64,000 nucleotides of DNA from contig WOUT01000010.1 in the NCBI GenBank assembly GCA_009773005.1, positions 1-64,000 of the forward strand. The letters are read 5' to 3'. This document shows, piece by piece, positions 38,210 through 48,700 of the stretch; position 1 is the first letter of the stretch, and every line of letters begins with the position of its first letter. Source of the DNA: Chloroflexota bacterium. GTDB lineage: Bacteria > Chloroflexota > Anaerolineae > Anaerolineales > Anaerolineaceae. The position numbers were made by a program, and so were the translations under genes. Below the pieces are notes generated by a model. It had not been told where the DNA came from. It worked only from the letters and a program-made list of their open reading frames with translations, and made no database searches.

Positions 38210-40294
38210 CTATTGCAATGTCTCAATTGTGCCTGCAGCGGTAGAATCAATAGCCTTCAAATCGAAGTAAGTTTCTAACACCCGGCCTACAATTGGCGCT
38301 GCAACGCTGGCGCCTTCTCCACCATTATAAACAAAAGCAATAACTACAATTTCCGGGTTGTCATATGGCGCATACCCAACATACCAGGAATGAGTAGGCC
38401 AGTTTTCAGGCATACAAAGATTCTTCTCTTGAGCGACATTATCACAATACTCTGCTGTTCCAGTCTTGCCTGCTGAGGGGATTCCCAGAGTACCCAACGT
38501 TTTGGTTGCGGTACCATCAACGACTACTTTTCGCATTCCTGCTTTCGCGTAATCAATTACCCAAGATTCAACAATTTTTTTCTCCCCAGTTGGTTTATTG
38601 TTTTCATCGAGCACGTTTATCAATGGATCTTTGGTGATATCCCAAATCAGAGTCGGTTCGAATGCTATTACCACGTTCCCTTTTGAATCCAAAATATCTT
38701 TTACAATAGTTGGCTTCATGTACTTGCCATCATTTGCCAATATCGCAAAGGATTGTAAAACTTGAAGAGGAGTTGCGAGTACATACCCCTGACCAATGGT
38801 AGTGATATAAGTATCGCCGGTTGACCAGTTTTCAGCACGGTAGATACGTTTCCAGGTAGGGTCGGGAATCAACCCTGCAACTTCACCTGGCAGTTCAATC
38901 CCTGTCAGTCGTCCATACCCTAAAGCGCGGGCATATTCGGCCAACCTCCAAGCTCCCAACCCCCCATTAGGAATTTCATTTTCGTATCCACCCCCGATTT
39001 TATAGAAGTAAATATCATCAGATAAACCAACCGATTTGACAAAATCACACATCCCGTGACCAGCCCGATCATATCCATAATATAGCCTGGGTGTCCCTGG
39101 GTCATTGGGAGAATATTTTTGGATAATTGATATTGTTCCCGGGCAGGCAATCAATTGATTTGGCGTTACAACTCTTTCATTTAATGCCCCAATTGCTGCA
39201 GCCATTTTGAACACTGAGCCAGGCGGATGTTGTGCTGATATCGCATGGTTCAGTAAGGGTTTTAATGGGTCTTGCGAAAGTTGGTTGTAATAATAAGCCG
39301 GGATAATTCTTTCCAGACGATTATTTTCGTAGGTTGGATAAGAAACCATTGCAAGAATCTCGCCTGTCTTGGGGTTCATAGCAATGACGACGCCGTTCTG
39401 TGATTTTATTTTTCCAAGATAAGTATTCCAAAAATCCATCTCTGCCACCAGCGCCGTTCGAGCCGCCGCTTGCAAACGTGTATCGATAGTTAACCTCATG
39501 CTATTACCAGTGACAGATTCGCTCGGGGCTTCAACATCTCTAATTTCTTTTCCGGCATTATCAACTTCGATTACTCGTTCACCATTTTTTCCGATCAATA
39601 TTTCATCCAGTTGGTATTCAACTCCTCCAAAACCGACCTTATCTCGACCAGCCACAAATCCTTTTTCAACATAGTAATCTTCATTTTCAGCCGTAATTGG
39701 ACCCAGGAACCCTACAATTTCTGCAGTTAATGAACCCGTGGGGTATTGTCGTATAGGCTCGATCACAATACTCACGCCTGGCCAGTCGGTTGATTTTTCG
39801 CGAATGATCATCGCAATTTTTTCATCAACATTACACTTTACTTTAACTGGTTGGTATGGAGCATTTGTGTCACCGATCAAGACAATTTCCTTGATCCCAA
39901 AATCGGTCTGGCATGGCGTAAAAAGTTTAACTGAAGAGTCATTTATCACGCCATTGGTGACTGGAATTCCAATATATTCGGATAATTCCCGATAGATCTT
40001 CTCGGTAGAACCAATATCAACAGGAAGATACGCTGGAGTAATTGCCACATCGTATGACGCTATATTTTTAGCCAATACATAACCATTTCGGTCATAAATA
40101 TTTCCGCGTTGCGTAGGCACGCTGACATTTTGCAAACGATTCTCTTCAGCCTGGGCGAGATAATCAGCGCCATGAATGATTTGCAAGCTAAATAACCGAA
40201 TTATATAGACCAATAAAATAGCGCCTAGTAAAAAATAGATAGTGTTAAATCTCCATTTTTCCAATCCGCTAGAAACATTTGAATTTCGATTCAT
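38210..40294 (-). CDS. mrdA: Penicillin-binding protein 2
   Basis: The 694 residues have one N-terminal membrane anchor (about 15-38), the pedestal domain (NVSVPTQRGNIYDRNG), and a transpeptidase domain with SxxK as PPGSVFKM, SxD as SDDIYFYKIG and KTG as AGKTGTAEY. It is the class B PBP that crosslinks sidewall peptidoglycan with RodA. Its start overlaps the mreD stop by four bases. Confidence 0.95.
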   Translation of the reverse strand: MNRNSNVSSGLEKWRFNTIYFLLGAILLVYIIRLFSLQIIHGADYLAQAEENRLQNVSVPTQRGNIYDRNGYVLAKNIASYDVAITPAYLPVDIGSTEKIYRELSEYIGIPVTNGVINDSSVKLFTPCQTDFGIKEIVLIGDTNAPYQPVKVKCNVDEKIAMIIREKSTDWPGVSIVIEPIRQYPTGSLTAEIVGFLGPITAENEDYYVEKGFVAGRDKVGFGGVEYQLDEILIGKNGERVIEVDNAGKEIRDVEAPSESVTGNSMRLTIDTRLQAAARTALVAEMDFWNTYLGKIKSQNGVVIAMNPKTGEILAMVSYPTYENNRLERIIPAYYYNQLSQDPLKPLLNHAISAQHPPGSVFKMAAAIGALNERVVTPNQLIACPGTISIIQKYSPNDPGTPRLYYGYDRAGHGMCDFVKSVGLSDDIYFYKIGGGYENEIPNGGLGAWRLAEYARALGYGRLTGIELPGEVAGLIPDPTWKRIYRAENWSTGDTYITTIGQGYVLATPLQVLQSFAILANDGKYMKPTIVKDILDSKGNVVIAFEPTLIWDITKDPLINVLDENNKPTGEKKIVESWVIDYAKAGMRKVVVDGTATKTLGTLGIPSAGKTGTAEYCDNVAQEKNLCMPENWPTHSWYVGYAPYDNPEIVVIAFVYNGGEGASVAAPIVGRVLETYFDLKAIDSTAAGTIETLQ

Positions 40295-40791
40295 TCGTTA
40301 ACCTCCAATGGATATGCCCATTGTGCGGTATCTTTTACTATCGCATACATAGGTATGGAAAAGAACAAGTTTAATAGAGTTGAAGGAATGATAATCTCAA
40401 TTAAGCTGGTTTTCCACGACATTGAAATTCCATTAACCGTCATTGCCGCGTATGAAGAAAAATATAATAACAAACTTCCCAAAATGGTTACTACAAACAT
40501 CATAAGAAGCGGTGATTGCCAAACACGTTTATTGATCATTCGTGCAAAAAAAGTTGTTGCGGAATAACTAATGATCGGTATATAAAACGGAATCGCGGAA
40601 ATAAAAGCAACACACACTCCACCAAGAATCGCCCAAAACCATGCTGATTTTACTCGACCCTGAATTGCCCAGGCTGATAACCAAAGTAAAACCAGATCAG
40701 TAGATCCACTTAAGAGAGTAATCTGGCCTGCAATCGTTGTTTGAAGAATAATTAATAAAAAAATGATTGGGAAAGCTAAGGCAATGCCCAT
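40291..40791 (-). CDS. mreD: Rod shape-determining protein MreD
   Basis: The 166 residues are almost entirely hydrophobic, with about five membrane helices. Sequence conservation is low, as is usual for MreD. The identification depends on position between mreC and mrdA, on size, and on the TTIAGQITLLSGSTDLVLLW opening. Confidence 0.85.
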   Translation of the reverse strand: MGIALAFPIIFLLIILQTTIAGQITLLSGSTDLVLLWLSAWAIQGRVKSAWFWAILGGVCVAFISAIPFYIPIISYSATTFFARMINKRVWQSPLLMMFVVTILGSLLLYFSSYAAMTVNGISMSWKTSLIEIIIPSTLLNLFFSIPMYAIVKDTAQWAYPLEVNE

Positions 40792-40808
40792 TCTATCCTT
40801 TAGATAGC

Positions 40809-41645
40809 TTAGTCCGGAATCAATGGAGAATAATCTACGGGTTTGAAATTTGTGATGATTAACACAGCCCTAAGATTGACAAAGTCGACCACTGGTTGGA
40901 CGGTCGCTCTCTGAAATAATGCGTTTTCCTCCAGTTGCGGAGAGATTAGTTGTCCGATAAGAATATCAGGTGGAAACGAGCCGCCTAAACCTGATGTTAA
41001 AATCAGATCACCTTGTACTAGATTAACACTGGGGTTCACCATCTCCAGACTTATATCACCTGTTACTGAACCTGTTACTTGCGCCTCGGTTTTGGCTTCT
41101 TCCAGTCTGATATTAATGATGGATCCTGGGTCGGTTATAAGTTGAATACGAGCCGCTGAAGCAGTGACCGCCGCAACTCTTCCAACCAACCCCTGTTGCG
41201 TCACCACTGGCATTCCTTTTAATACTCCATCATCCGAGCCGTGATCAATAATAATATAGTTCAAGAATGGGCTTGGGTCTCGTCCAATCACTGAAGCAGC
41301 CACATATTTGTTTTCCGGTCTTGTCCGGGCGTAATCCAATAATGCATAAAGGATGTCAGTCTCAGTGAGTTGTTGTTTTACTTGCAGCAGCTCAGATTGC
41401 AACTGTGAAACTTCATTTTTCAGCACTGCATTTTCTTGACGCAAACTCGCAACATCTCTTGGGACAGTGAAAAACTCGACGACGGCTTGAACACGGCTAG
41501 AAAACCACGCCTGCACAGAGACGAGTGGATTAATCGCTTTGCCGATGAATTGACCTAACAAACCGCTTAGAGCGAGAGTCAATACACCTACAATGATCAG
41601 CCCTATCGTGATTGATTGCCATGTACGTGCAGGGATTTTTTTCAT
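40809..41645 (-). CDS. mreC: Rod shape-determining protein MreC
   Basis: The 278 residues have an N-terminal membrane helix (about 12-33), a coiled coil (SLRQENAVLKNEVSQLQSEL), and the beta-barrel domain with VIGRDPSPFLNYIIIDHGSDDG and KGMPVVTQQGLVGRV. MreC forms extracellular filaments that link MreB to the cell-wall synthases. Confidence 0.94.
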   Translation of the reverse strand: MKKIPARTWQSITIGLIIVGVLTLALSGLLGQFIGKAINPLVSVQAWFSSRVQAVVEFFTVPRDVASLRQENAVLKNEVSQLQSELLQVKQQLTETDILYALLDYARTRPENKYVAASVIGRDPSPFLNYIIIDHGSDDGVLKGMPVVTQQGLVGRVAAVTASAARIQLITDPGSIINIRLEEAKTEAQVTGSVTGDISLEMVNPSVNLVQGDLILTSGLGGSFPPDILIGQLISPQLEENALFQRATVQPVVDFVNLRAVLIITNFKPVDYSPLIPD

Positions 41646-41667
41646 TCAACCCAAAATAGATACAATC

Positions 41668-42732
41668 CTAACCGCGTGATCTTCCTCGATCAAGACTGAC
41701 CAAAAAACGTTCATATTCACCAATATTCTCGAGAACCAGACCTGCCCCTCTCGCCACACAGGTCATAGGATCATCTGCAATCCAAACACGCAGATTCAAT
41801 TCATCCTTTAAACGTGGAACAATCCCCAATAATTGTGATCCTCCACCCGCCATGCAGATGCCAGAGTCGAGAAGGTCAGATATCAATTCAGGTGGCACTT
41901 CATCGAGAGCGTCTTTGATCGTATCAATGATAACTTGAACTGAATTAGCCAACGCATCGCGGATTTCAACAGACGAGACTTCCATTGATCCTGGCAACCC
42001 GGTGATCAGATTGCGACCTCTCACCACCTGGGTCAATTCTGTTTGAAGCGGATACGCTGAACCGATCGCAATCTTGACTTGTTCAGCCATTCTTTCGCCG
42101 ATTAAGAGGTTATATTTCTTTCTGATGTATTGCAAAATATCTTCATCAAGTTCATCCCCGGCAACCCGCAATGACCGGGAAACAACTACACCATCCATGG
42201 AAATGACGGCTACTTCTGTCGTACCGCCACCAATATCCACAATCATCGTACCTTTGATTTCACTAATGGGCAAACCTGCACCCAACGCCGCAGCTCTTGG
42301 CTCTTCAATTAAAAAAGCTTCTCGAGCTCCGGCTGCCATCGCAGCATCATAGACAGCCCGCTTTTCAACCTCCGTTGCTCCAGAGGGGATGCCGACGCAA
42401 ACACGCGGTCTTGGCATAGGAACAATTGTCTGCTGATGTACTTTACCAATAAAATATTCCAACATCGATTTCGTGATCTCAAATTCTGAAATAACGCCGT
42501 CGCGTAATGGTCTGATCGCTATAAAGTTTTGTGGGGTACGCCCTACCATTTCTTTGGCCGAAGCGCCGACCGCGATTGTCTCACGTGTCTTTTTATTTAT
42601 CACAACCCATGAGGGTTCGTTAATAACAATTCCCTTACCACGGACATTTATTAATGTATTTGCGGTTCCAAGGTCAATTCCAATATCTAATGAAAATAAA
42701 CCCATCAACCAACTCAGGGGATTGGCTGCCAA
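41668..42732 (-). CDS. mreB: Rod shape-determining protein MreB
   Basis: The 354 residues have all actin-fold motifs intact: phosphate 1 GIDLGTANT, EEPRAAALGAG, phosphate 2 DIGGGTTEVAVIS, and the adenosine loop GGGSQLLG. It forms the membrane-attached filaments guiding elongation. The chosen start is TTG 42732, because AGGAG lies six bases upstream. ATG 42705 would remove nine residues. First gene of the mreBCD-mrdA-minCDE-rodA-gltX run. A degenerate paralogue lies at 4616-5623. Confidence 0.96.
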   Translation of the reverse strand: MAANPLSWLMGLFSLDIGIDLGTANTLINVRGKGIVINEPSWVVINKKTRETIAVGASAKEMVGRTPQNFIAIRPLRDGVISEFEITKSMLEYFIGKVHQQTIVPMPRPRVCVGIPSGATEVEKRAVYDAAMAAGAREAFLIEEPRAAALGAGLPISEIKGTMIVDIGGGTTEVAVISMDGVVVSRSLRVAGDELDEDILQYIRKKYNLLIGERMAEQVKIAIGSAYPLQTELTQVVRGRNLITGLPGSMEVSSVEIRDALANSVQVIIDTIKDALDEVPPELISDLLDSGICMAGGGSQLLGIVPRLKDELNLRVWIADDPMTCVARGAGLVLENIGEYERFLVSLDRGRSRG

Positions 42733-42771
42733 TGTTTTCTCCTATAATTGATTAGTGCGAAATCAAAAAAA

Positions 42772-42780
42772 ATTATACCA
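42772..42780 (-). promoter_or_regulatory. Extended -10 promoter element for mreB
   Basis: The minus strand reads TGGTATAAT, 40-50 bases before the mreB start. A TTGACT lies only 13 bases further upstream, too close for a standard -35. Confidence 0.5.
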
Positions 42781-42958
42781 TACGCAAATAAGTCAACCTT
42801 GCTATATTTACCACCTTGCAATATTTATAACCCATTGTCGAAAAGGCCTTTGATATCTCCTCTAATTGTATTTTACTAACCTTTTTGCCTACCTTTTCAA
42901 CGTTCACGGCAACTCATTTAGCGATATATTTTTAAGCCTACAAACTAAACGGACTTTC

Positions 42959-44104
42959 TTATGCTTTTATTGAACCGAGCGGTTTGAGGGTAATCAAAAT
43001 TTCAACCAGATCTTTCTGGTTTTCCATAACTTCCTCGATGTCTTTATAAGCCCCCGGAGCCTCATCAAGCCCTTTTTTGGAACGTAATCCGTGAATAATT
43101 CCATCCAATTTATTTTGTTCTGCTTCCAAGTTTAGTGACCTTTCAGCCTCTCTTCTCCCCATCTTCCTGCCCGCGCCGTGAGAACAGGAGTGAAAACTCT
43201 CCGGATTGCCTAATCCTTTCACTATATAGCTGTAAGATCCCATTGACCCGGGAATGATGCCGATTGTGTCAGTTGAAGCTTTTGTCGCCCCCTTTCGGTG
43301 AACGATCACATTCTTACCAAAGTGATTTTCAAGTGCGGCATAATTGTGATGGATATTGATCTCATCCAGATTATGTGATCCTGTCACCGCAGTAAATATT
43401 TTACTGATATTCCTCATCATCAAAGCCCGGTTTGCCTTTGCAAATTCACTGCAATACTTCATTGCCTCAAAATATTCTTTTCCATCACTAGTTTCTATTG
43501 GTAAGTATGCAAGATCTTTATGAGGGATATCGTAATTCATCCTGTTGCACATCAATTGTGCTTTCTTATGGAAATGTTCAGCCGTTTTCAATCCAAAGTT
43601 CCTGCTCCCGGAGTGCAACATGATCCAAATATATCCGTCACTGCCATTTTGGATCTCGATAAAGTGGTTTCCACCGCCTAACGTGCCAAGCTGCTTGCGT
43701 GCGGAGAATAGCTCATTCTGGATGATGGAAATATCCGGCGCATGATCAAATCCGTCCCATTTTTGGTTTTCTTTATGGTGCTCAAACCCCAGAGGTACAA
43801 CTTCACGTATTTTTCTCAAGATTACCCTGATCGTATCGCCATCAATATCGGTCAGCGAAGTCTTTGCTGCATACATACCGCACCCGATATCAACCCCGAC
43901 TGCGTTTGGAACGATGACACCATTCGTTGCCATCACACCACCAATGGGCATTCCAAATCCCTGGTGGCAGTCCGGCATGATGGCGATCCATTTAAAGGCA
44001 AAATGCAAATTGGCGAGATTTTTTGCCTGTTTTAAGGCTCCCTCTTCGATGTCATCTAGCCATAATTTGATCGGAATTCGCTCGGAAGTAAGAATCTTTT
44101 TCAT
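42959..44104 (-). CDS. rtcB: RtcB-family RNA ligase
   Basis: The protein is 381 residues from ATG 44104 (AAAGGT upstream). RtcB metal ligands are present: MPDCHQGFG, VGVDIGCGM with the metal Cys, GGGNHFIE, and HSGSRNFG. The nucleotidyl-accepting His is in SCSHGAGRKMGRREA. RtcB joins RNA 2',3'-cyclic phosphate and 5'-OH ends using Mn2+ and GTP, in RNA repair. No RtcA or RtcR neighbour is seen. The frame remains open 165 bases upstream through an inverted repeat, which is not real coding sequence. Confidence 0.93.
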   Translation of the reverse strand: MKKILTSERIPIKLWLDDIEEGALKQAKNLANLHFAFKWIAIMPDCHQGFGMPIGGVMATNGVIVPNAVGVDIGCGMYAAKTSLTDIDGDTIRVILRKIREVVPLGFEHHKENQKWDGFDHAPDISIIQNELFSARKQLGTLGGGNHFIEIQNGSDGYIWIMLHSGSRNFGLKTAEHFHKKAQLMCNRMNYDIPHKDLAYLPIETSDGKEYFEAMKYCSEFAKANRALMMRNISKIFTAVTGSHNLDEINIHHNYAALENHFGKNVIVHRKGATKASTDTIGIIPGSMGSYSYIVKGLGNPESFHSCSHGAGRKMGRREAERSLNLEAEQNKLDGIIHGLRSKKGLDEAPGAYKDIEEVMENQKDLVEILITLKPLGSIKA

Positions 44105-44171
44105 CTGCAAACCTTTATTAACATTGTACATCCACATTATTGTTTCGTTCAATCTAACCGCAATAAATTTC

Positions 44172-44242
44172 GGTGACCTTGCGATTCTTATCTGCGGAGC
44201 AAGCTCACCCGGTATTACAGAATCGCAAAAGCATCGGTCACC
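44172..44242. repeat. Long nested inverted repeat (MITE/REP-like)
   Basis: Outer arms ggtgacc/ggtcacc and inner arms ttgcgattct/agaatcgcaa give a 17 bp stem with a 7-base bulge on one side. The 30-base loop contains gagc-aa-gctc. It sits alone in the 0.5 kb gene-free stretch 44105-44617, where I see nothing else of note. Confidence 0.7.
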
Positions 44243-44617
44243 TCTACATGCTTCGACCCGACGCAGCAAGCGGCGCGGTATTCAAAAATAGAATAAAAAC
44301 CTTTTTCAATTCTCGAAGTCTGAAACGTACATACTATCCTTAATCCTGCGGGAAAATAAAGGCTCCATTTGACTTTATATTTCTTGTATCTATCTATACG
44401 CATACAGAAAACACCTTATCTTTTTCAATACAATACGCACATCACTTGCTTGTTCAGGATTAATACTAAAAGTGACTATTGCCTTGTATTGATTCTTCTA
44501 GGGATTCAGCGGCTTTATCTCAAAAAAAGGATTATGAAAAAAAGCAAGATCTAATTCATTTTTGATTTTTCGCAGAAAAATTCAAACTGATTTATAATAT
44601 CAAAATAGGTTTTATTT

Positions 44618-44690
44618 GCGGGTGTCGCCAAGTGGTAAGGCAGTACCTTCCCAAGGTACCATTCCGTGGGTTCGAATCCCATCACCCGCT
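44618..44690 (+). tRNA. tRNA-Gly (CCC)
   Basis: The acceptor pairs gcgggtg with cacccgc, the anticodon loop ttcccaa gives CCC, and the T-arm has ggttcgaatcc. A TATAAT at 44593-44598 is its likely -10 box. Confidence 0.94.
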
Positions 44691-44842
44691 CTCGTTTCCT
44701 CGCTTGCTAATTAATCAAATATATGAATAATTATGTGCATAGTCTTGGCTTATTTATTGCACCACATCATTTGATTTCTGAAGATGTAATTTGTAACGTT
44801 AGTTTTTTGATTTGGTATTGGTATTTTTTATGTAACATATGC

Positions 44843-44848
44843 TACAAT
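44843..44848 (+). promoter_or_regulatory. Candidate -10 box of the signalling operon
   Basis: TACAAT lies 23 bases before the first receiver gene, in an AT-rich 180-base gap. No close -35 match is present at ideal spacing. Confidence 0.3.
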
Positions 44849-44871
44849 TTTGTTTCACGAGGAAACAATCA

Positions 44872-45255
44872 ATGCAGCGTCCCAAAACGATTCTTCATAT
44901 TGAAGACAATCCTGAAAACAGGGTGCTTGTTCGCAGGTTATTAATGTCTGTTTCGTATCAAGTCATTGAAGCTGTAAATGCTTTTGAAGCAATCACGTGT
45001 TTAAGAAAGTTCTCTCCGGATCTTATCCTGATGGATATCAACATACCGGACGTAGATGGATATACTCTCACTGCCAAGCTTAAATCTGTTCCTGGCGTTA
45101 AGAATATTCCGATCATAGCCATTACAGCCAATGCAATGCGGGGTGATCGAGAACGAACCATGCGCGCTGGCTGTGATGGTTATATTGAAAAACCGATCGA
45201 CATTGATAATTTTCTCCTCCAGGTGGATCATTTCCTTGGGATAAAACAATATTAA
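44872..45255 (+). CDS. Stand-alone receiver protein (CheY-like)
   Basis: The protein is 127 residues from ATG 44872 (GAGGAAAC upstream). It is a single receiver domain: acidic pair in ILHIEDNPEN, phospho-acceptor Asp in LILMDINIPDVDGY, Thr in IIAITANAM and Lys in YIEKPID. No output domain is attached. This subtype (HIEDNPEN) is common next to hybrid kinases. It heads the 19 kb signalling operon. Confidence 0.9.
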   Translation: MQRPKTILHIEDNPENRVLVRRLLMSVSYQVIEAVNAFEAITCLRKFSPDLILMDINIPDVDGYTLTAKLKSVPGVKNIPIIAITANAMRGDRERTMRAGCDGYIEKPIDIDNFLLQVDHFLGIKQY

Positions 45256-45261
45256 GGGAGT

Positions 45262-45711
45262 ATGATGCCTCCTGAAGAACAAGATAAAAAAACTTCTGCA
45301 ATTAATACCAATAACCTTCAACAAAAGACGATCCTTGTTGTCGAAGATAATGTTGGTAATTTTATGTTAATCGCACGCATGCTTTCCAACCTTGGGGTAC
45401 ACTGTGAATGGAAAACATCCGGCTTTGAAGTCGTCGAATTTGCTAAAACACTGACTAATCTTGATCTTGTTTTAATGGATATTCGCCTTCCGTATGAAGA
45501 CGGCTATGGCGCATTACGAAAAATTCGGATGTCTGGTCTCTTTACAGATATTCCGGTAGTCGCAGTTACTGCTGTAACAGGATTGGATCAAATGAAATCC
45601 GCTCAATTGGCGGGTTTTGATGGTTTTATAGGTAAGCCTCTAGATCCTGATCGCTTTCCAGAACAGATCAGTCGAATCCTTTCCGGTAAATCTGTTTGGG
45701 AATATAACTAA
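45262..45711 (+). CDS. Stand-alone receiver protein (CheY-like)
   Basis: The 149 residues have a short disordered N-terminus (about 20), then a receiver domain: ILVVEDNVGN, LVLMDIRLPYEDGY with the Asp, VVAVTAVTG and FIGKPLDPD. No output domain is attached. It starts six bases after the previous gene, with AAGGGAG upstream. It is a second phospho-acceptor for the same system. Confidence 0.9.
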   Translation: MMPPEEQDKKTSAINTNNLQQKTILVVEDNVGNFMLIARMLSNLGVHCEWKTSGFEVVEFAKTLTNLDLVLMDIRLPYEDGYGALRKIRMSGLFTDIPVVAVTAVTGLDQMKSAQLAGFDGFIGKPLDPDRFPEQISRILSGKSVWEYN

Positions 45712-45720
45712 GGAGCGATT

Positions 45721-48700
45721 ATGTCAGAACAAGGGACACAAGTTCGATCACCAGCTAGAACCACTCGGTTTCGAGGCAGTCTGGTTCGCACCGTCGTGAT
45801 TGGTCTGCTCTTAATCTCACTAGTCCCGGTGCTTGTTATTGGAACTCTGACGATAATACGCACAAGTAACTCTCTTCAAAATCAAACTTATAACCAATTA
45901 GCGTTTCTATCCGACACATTTTCTTCTCAAATCGAACAGTTCGCCGCTATGCGAACAAAAGCGATAAATGAGATCAACCAATCTACTAGTTTCGATGAAA
46001 ACCTGGCTATCATTCTTGATGGTGATCAAAATCCCTCTTATAACCTTGCTCAAAGAACAATAACTGATAATTTTAACCAATATATTGTTACTCCTACAGA
46101 GAAAATTTTTGACTTGGTCACTATCGTTGATTCTGCTGGCACTGTGCTCGTTTCTTCAAACCGGTCTCTCCTCTCTAAAAACTTAACTGACAATGACTTT
46201 ATCAAATCACTTTATCAAACGAATCAGGTTGTCTTATCTCATAGCGCTGGCGGTCTTTATCCTGACAAATTGGTATTAATCACAACGAAAATAAATAAAA
46301 ATGTTGCAGGGTCACCTGCAGTCACAATCATTGGATTCACTTCTTCTGCTTTACCTTCCTCCTTTCTAAATTCGTCTCAATTGTTCTTCACTAAAGCGAA
46401 CGCCTATTATTTTGGAGCCGACCAATCCCTTGTTAGCCTAGACCCGAAAACGAATTCTGCAATTATTGAGGATGTAGGCGCAGAATATAAAACGACTCTC
46501 GAGGGGTATATTAATCAAAGCGGGAGTGGAAAAGATTTTCAATATTTAAATAAAAATGGTGCACAAGTCCTTTCATATATAAGAACTCTGCCATCGGTCG
46601 AGTCTTCTCTTATTCTCGAAGTTGCACAAAGTGAAGTGTTAAGCCAAATCCAATCTCAACTTCCGTTCACATTTCTGATTTTAATTGTTCTAATTCTCCT
46701 TTCGGGTATCGTTGTTTTTCTCGGCGCCCGCAGTATCGTTATCCCGTTGGTGGCTCTGGCAAATAACGCTCAATCATTTACGGGTGGAGACTGGTCTTTT
46801 AGAGCAAAAGTCAACCGCAAGGATGAGATTGGGTTGTTAGCCTATTCCTTTAACTTAATGGTTGATCAGTTAACAGGTTTTTACCGTTCTCTTGAAGAGA
46901 AGGTTGAAGAACGAACCAAACAGCTTCGCGCTGTTTCCGAGATTGGGCAGGTGGCCGGTTCAGCGCCGAATCAACTTGAAATTTTTAAATTAGCGTCTCA
47001 ATTGATAAATGAAAAATTCAATTTCACCTACAATGCCATTTATCAAGTTGATGATATTTCGAAAACCGCAATTCTGACCGCGAATTATGCAAATTCTGAT
47101 AATCCCCTCCCGGAGAAAAATCTAAAACTTCCTTTAAACGCCGAATCGTTGATTGGATGGACAGCATCAACAAAACTACCACGTTTGACAGATAATATCT
47201 CAACAGATTCTGATCTAACGAACAAAAAGGGCGTTTTCTCGTCAACTCGATCTGCGCTTGCTGTTCCCATTCTTCTTGACCAGCAAGTAGTTGGCATTAT
47301 CGACCTTCAAAGTGATTCTGAAAAAGCTTTTGACAATGAATCCATCACCGTTTTCACAACGCTGGCAAATCAATTATCGACAAGTTTAAAAAATATCCAG
47401 GCTTATGAGAGTGCCCAGGTTGATTTGAAGGAAAACATTGCCCTTTATAAATCCAGCCGGCAAATCACAAATGCACAGACGGTAGAAGAAGTAAATAACT
47501 ACATTACAGGGCTATTCTCCCAAACCAGTTTTGTGAGTATATTTTTCAGTGTTGAGCATGATCAAATTCGCCTCATGAATATTACTGATCCCAAAGGCAC
47601 TCAACTTGATCTTACGCTGAGAGGACTTGAAATCCCCTTTGCAAAAGGATTGCTACGTCTACCGGACGAAGGAGTAGTGGTTCTGGATGATTTAAAAGCT
47701 GAATCTGACTATGGTAACCTTGCAGTTTTCTATGAGCGACGTGGTTGTCAATCTGTGGCGCTATTACCTGTCTTTTTTGGCGATGACCTTTCTTATATTC
47801 TTGCGATTGGTTCACGAGATCTGGAACCGCTCTCTCTCTTGCAAATGCAGCCTTATGGAAACCTTACCAATGTTATTGGTAAGACTCTTGAAAGGATTAA
47901 CCTGCTCTCCCTTCTTAATAGACGTGTAAATGAATTAACCGCCCTTTCAGCGATTGGCCAGTCAGCAGCAAAATCCATCGACCTGGAGGAGTTTTTCTTA
48001 AGACTTCACAATCAAATCCGGTATTCGATCGGTGAAACTATTGGCGTTTCGGTTGCAGTTAATGACGCTGAAAACCAAAAAATTGATATTCCTTATTACT
48101 TTGACTATGACCAGGTTGAAATTTCACCTTATCCCTATTCAGATGATTTGGTTTCTCAAGTTATCACAAAACAAGGAGCTATATTACACGATGATGCTTC
48201 TGCGAGTGGTTTGTACACAATTGAATCACCCCAAAAGAAATTAATTGCAAAGTCGTTGTTAGGCATTCCATTGGTCATTTCCAATAAAGTACTCGGTGCA
48301 TTAATGCTTTTTGACACTACAACAGCGAACCGATTTTCAGAGGACGATCTGGATCTATTGAAAACTCTCGCTCCACAAATCGCTGCTTCAATTCAAAATG
48401 CTGAATTGATCAGTTCTCAGCAACAAGCCCTACTAGCTTTTGAACAAGAACGGTTCTTGCTGAATTCCCTGCTTAAAAACATCCCGGATCAGATTGCTTT
48501 TAAGAATAACAATGGTGAGTATATCCGTGTTTCTAACTCGGTTGCATCTGCATTAAACATCAATAATCCTGACGCATTAATAGGAAAAGTAGAAGAAACC
48601 CTTCTTCCTCAGGATCCGAATAATCCGTATATATCTAAAGATTTAGACGTAATTGAAACTGGTTTACCAATCATTGGCAATATTGAAAAATCAACAGACC

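Noticed and set aside
38210-40294. Altered active site in PBP2 (SDD instead of SxN)
   Set aside because: SxD at this position is normal for the PBP2 branch, so not an anomaly.
44104-44269. N-terminal extension of rtcB by 55 residues
   Set aside because: It passes through the inverted repeat, lacks family similarity, and ATG 44104 has a ribosome site and gives the normal length.
44369-44554. 61-residue open frame on the plus strand
   Set aside because: No ribosome site, no recognisable features, AT-rich composition; chance frame.
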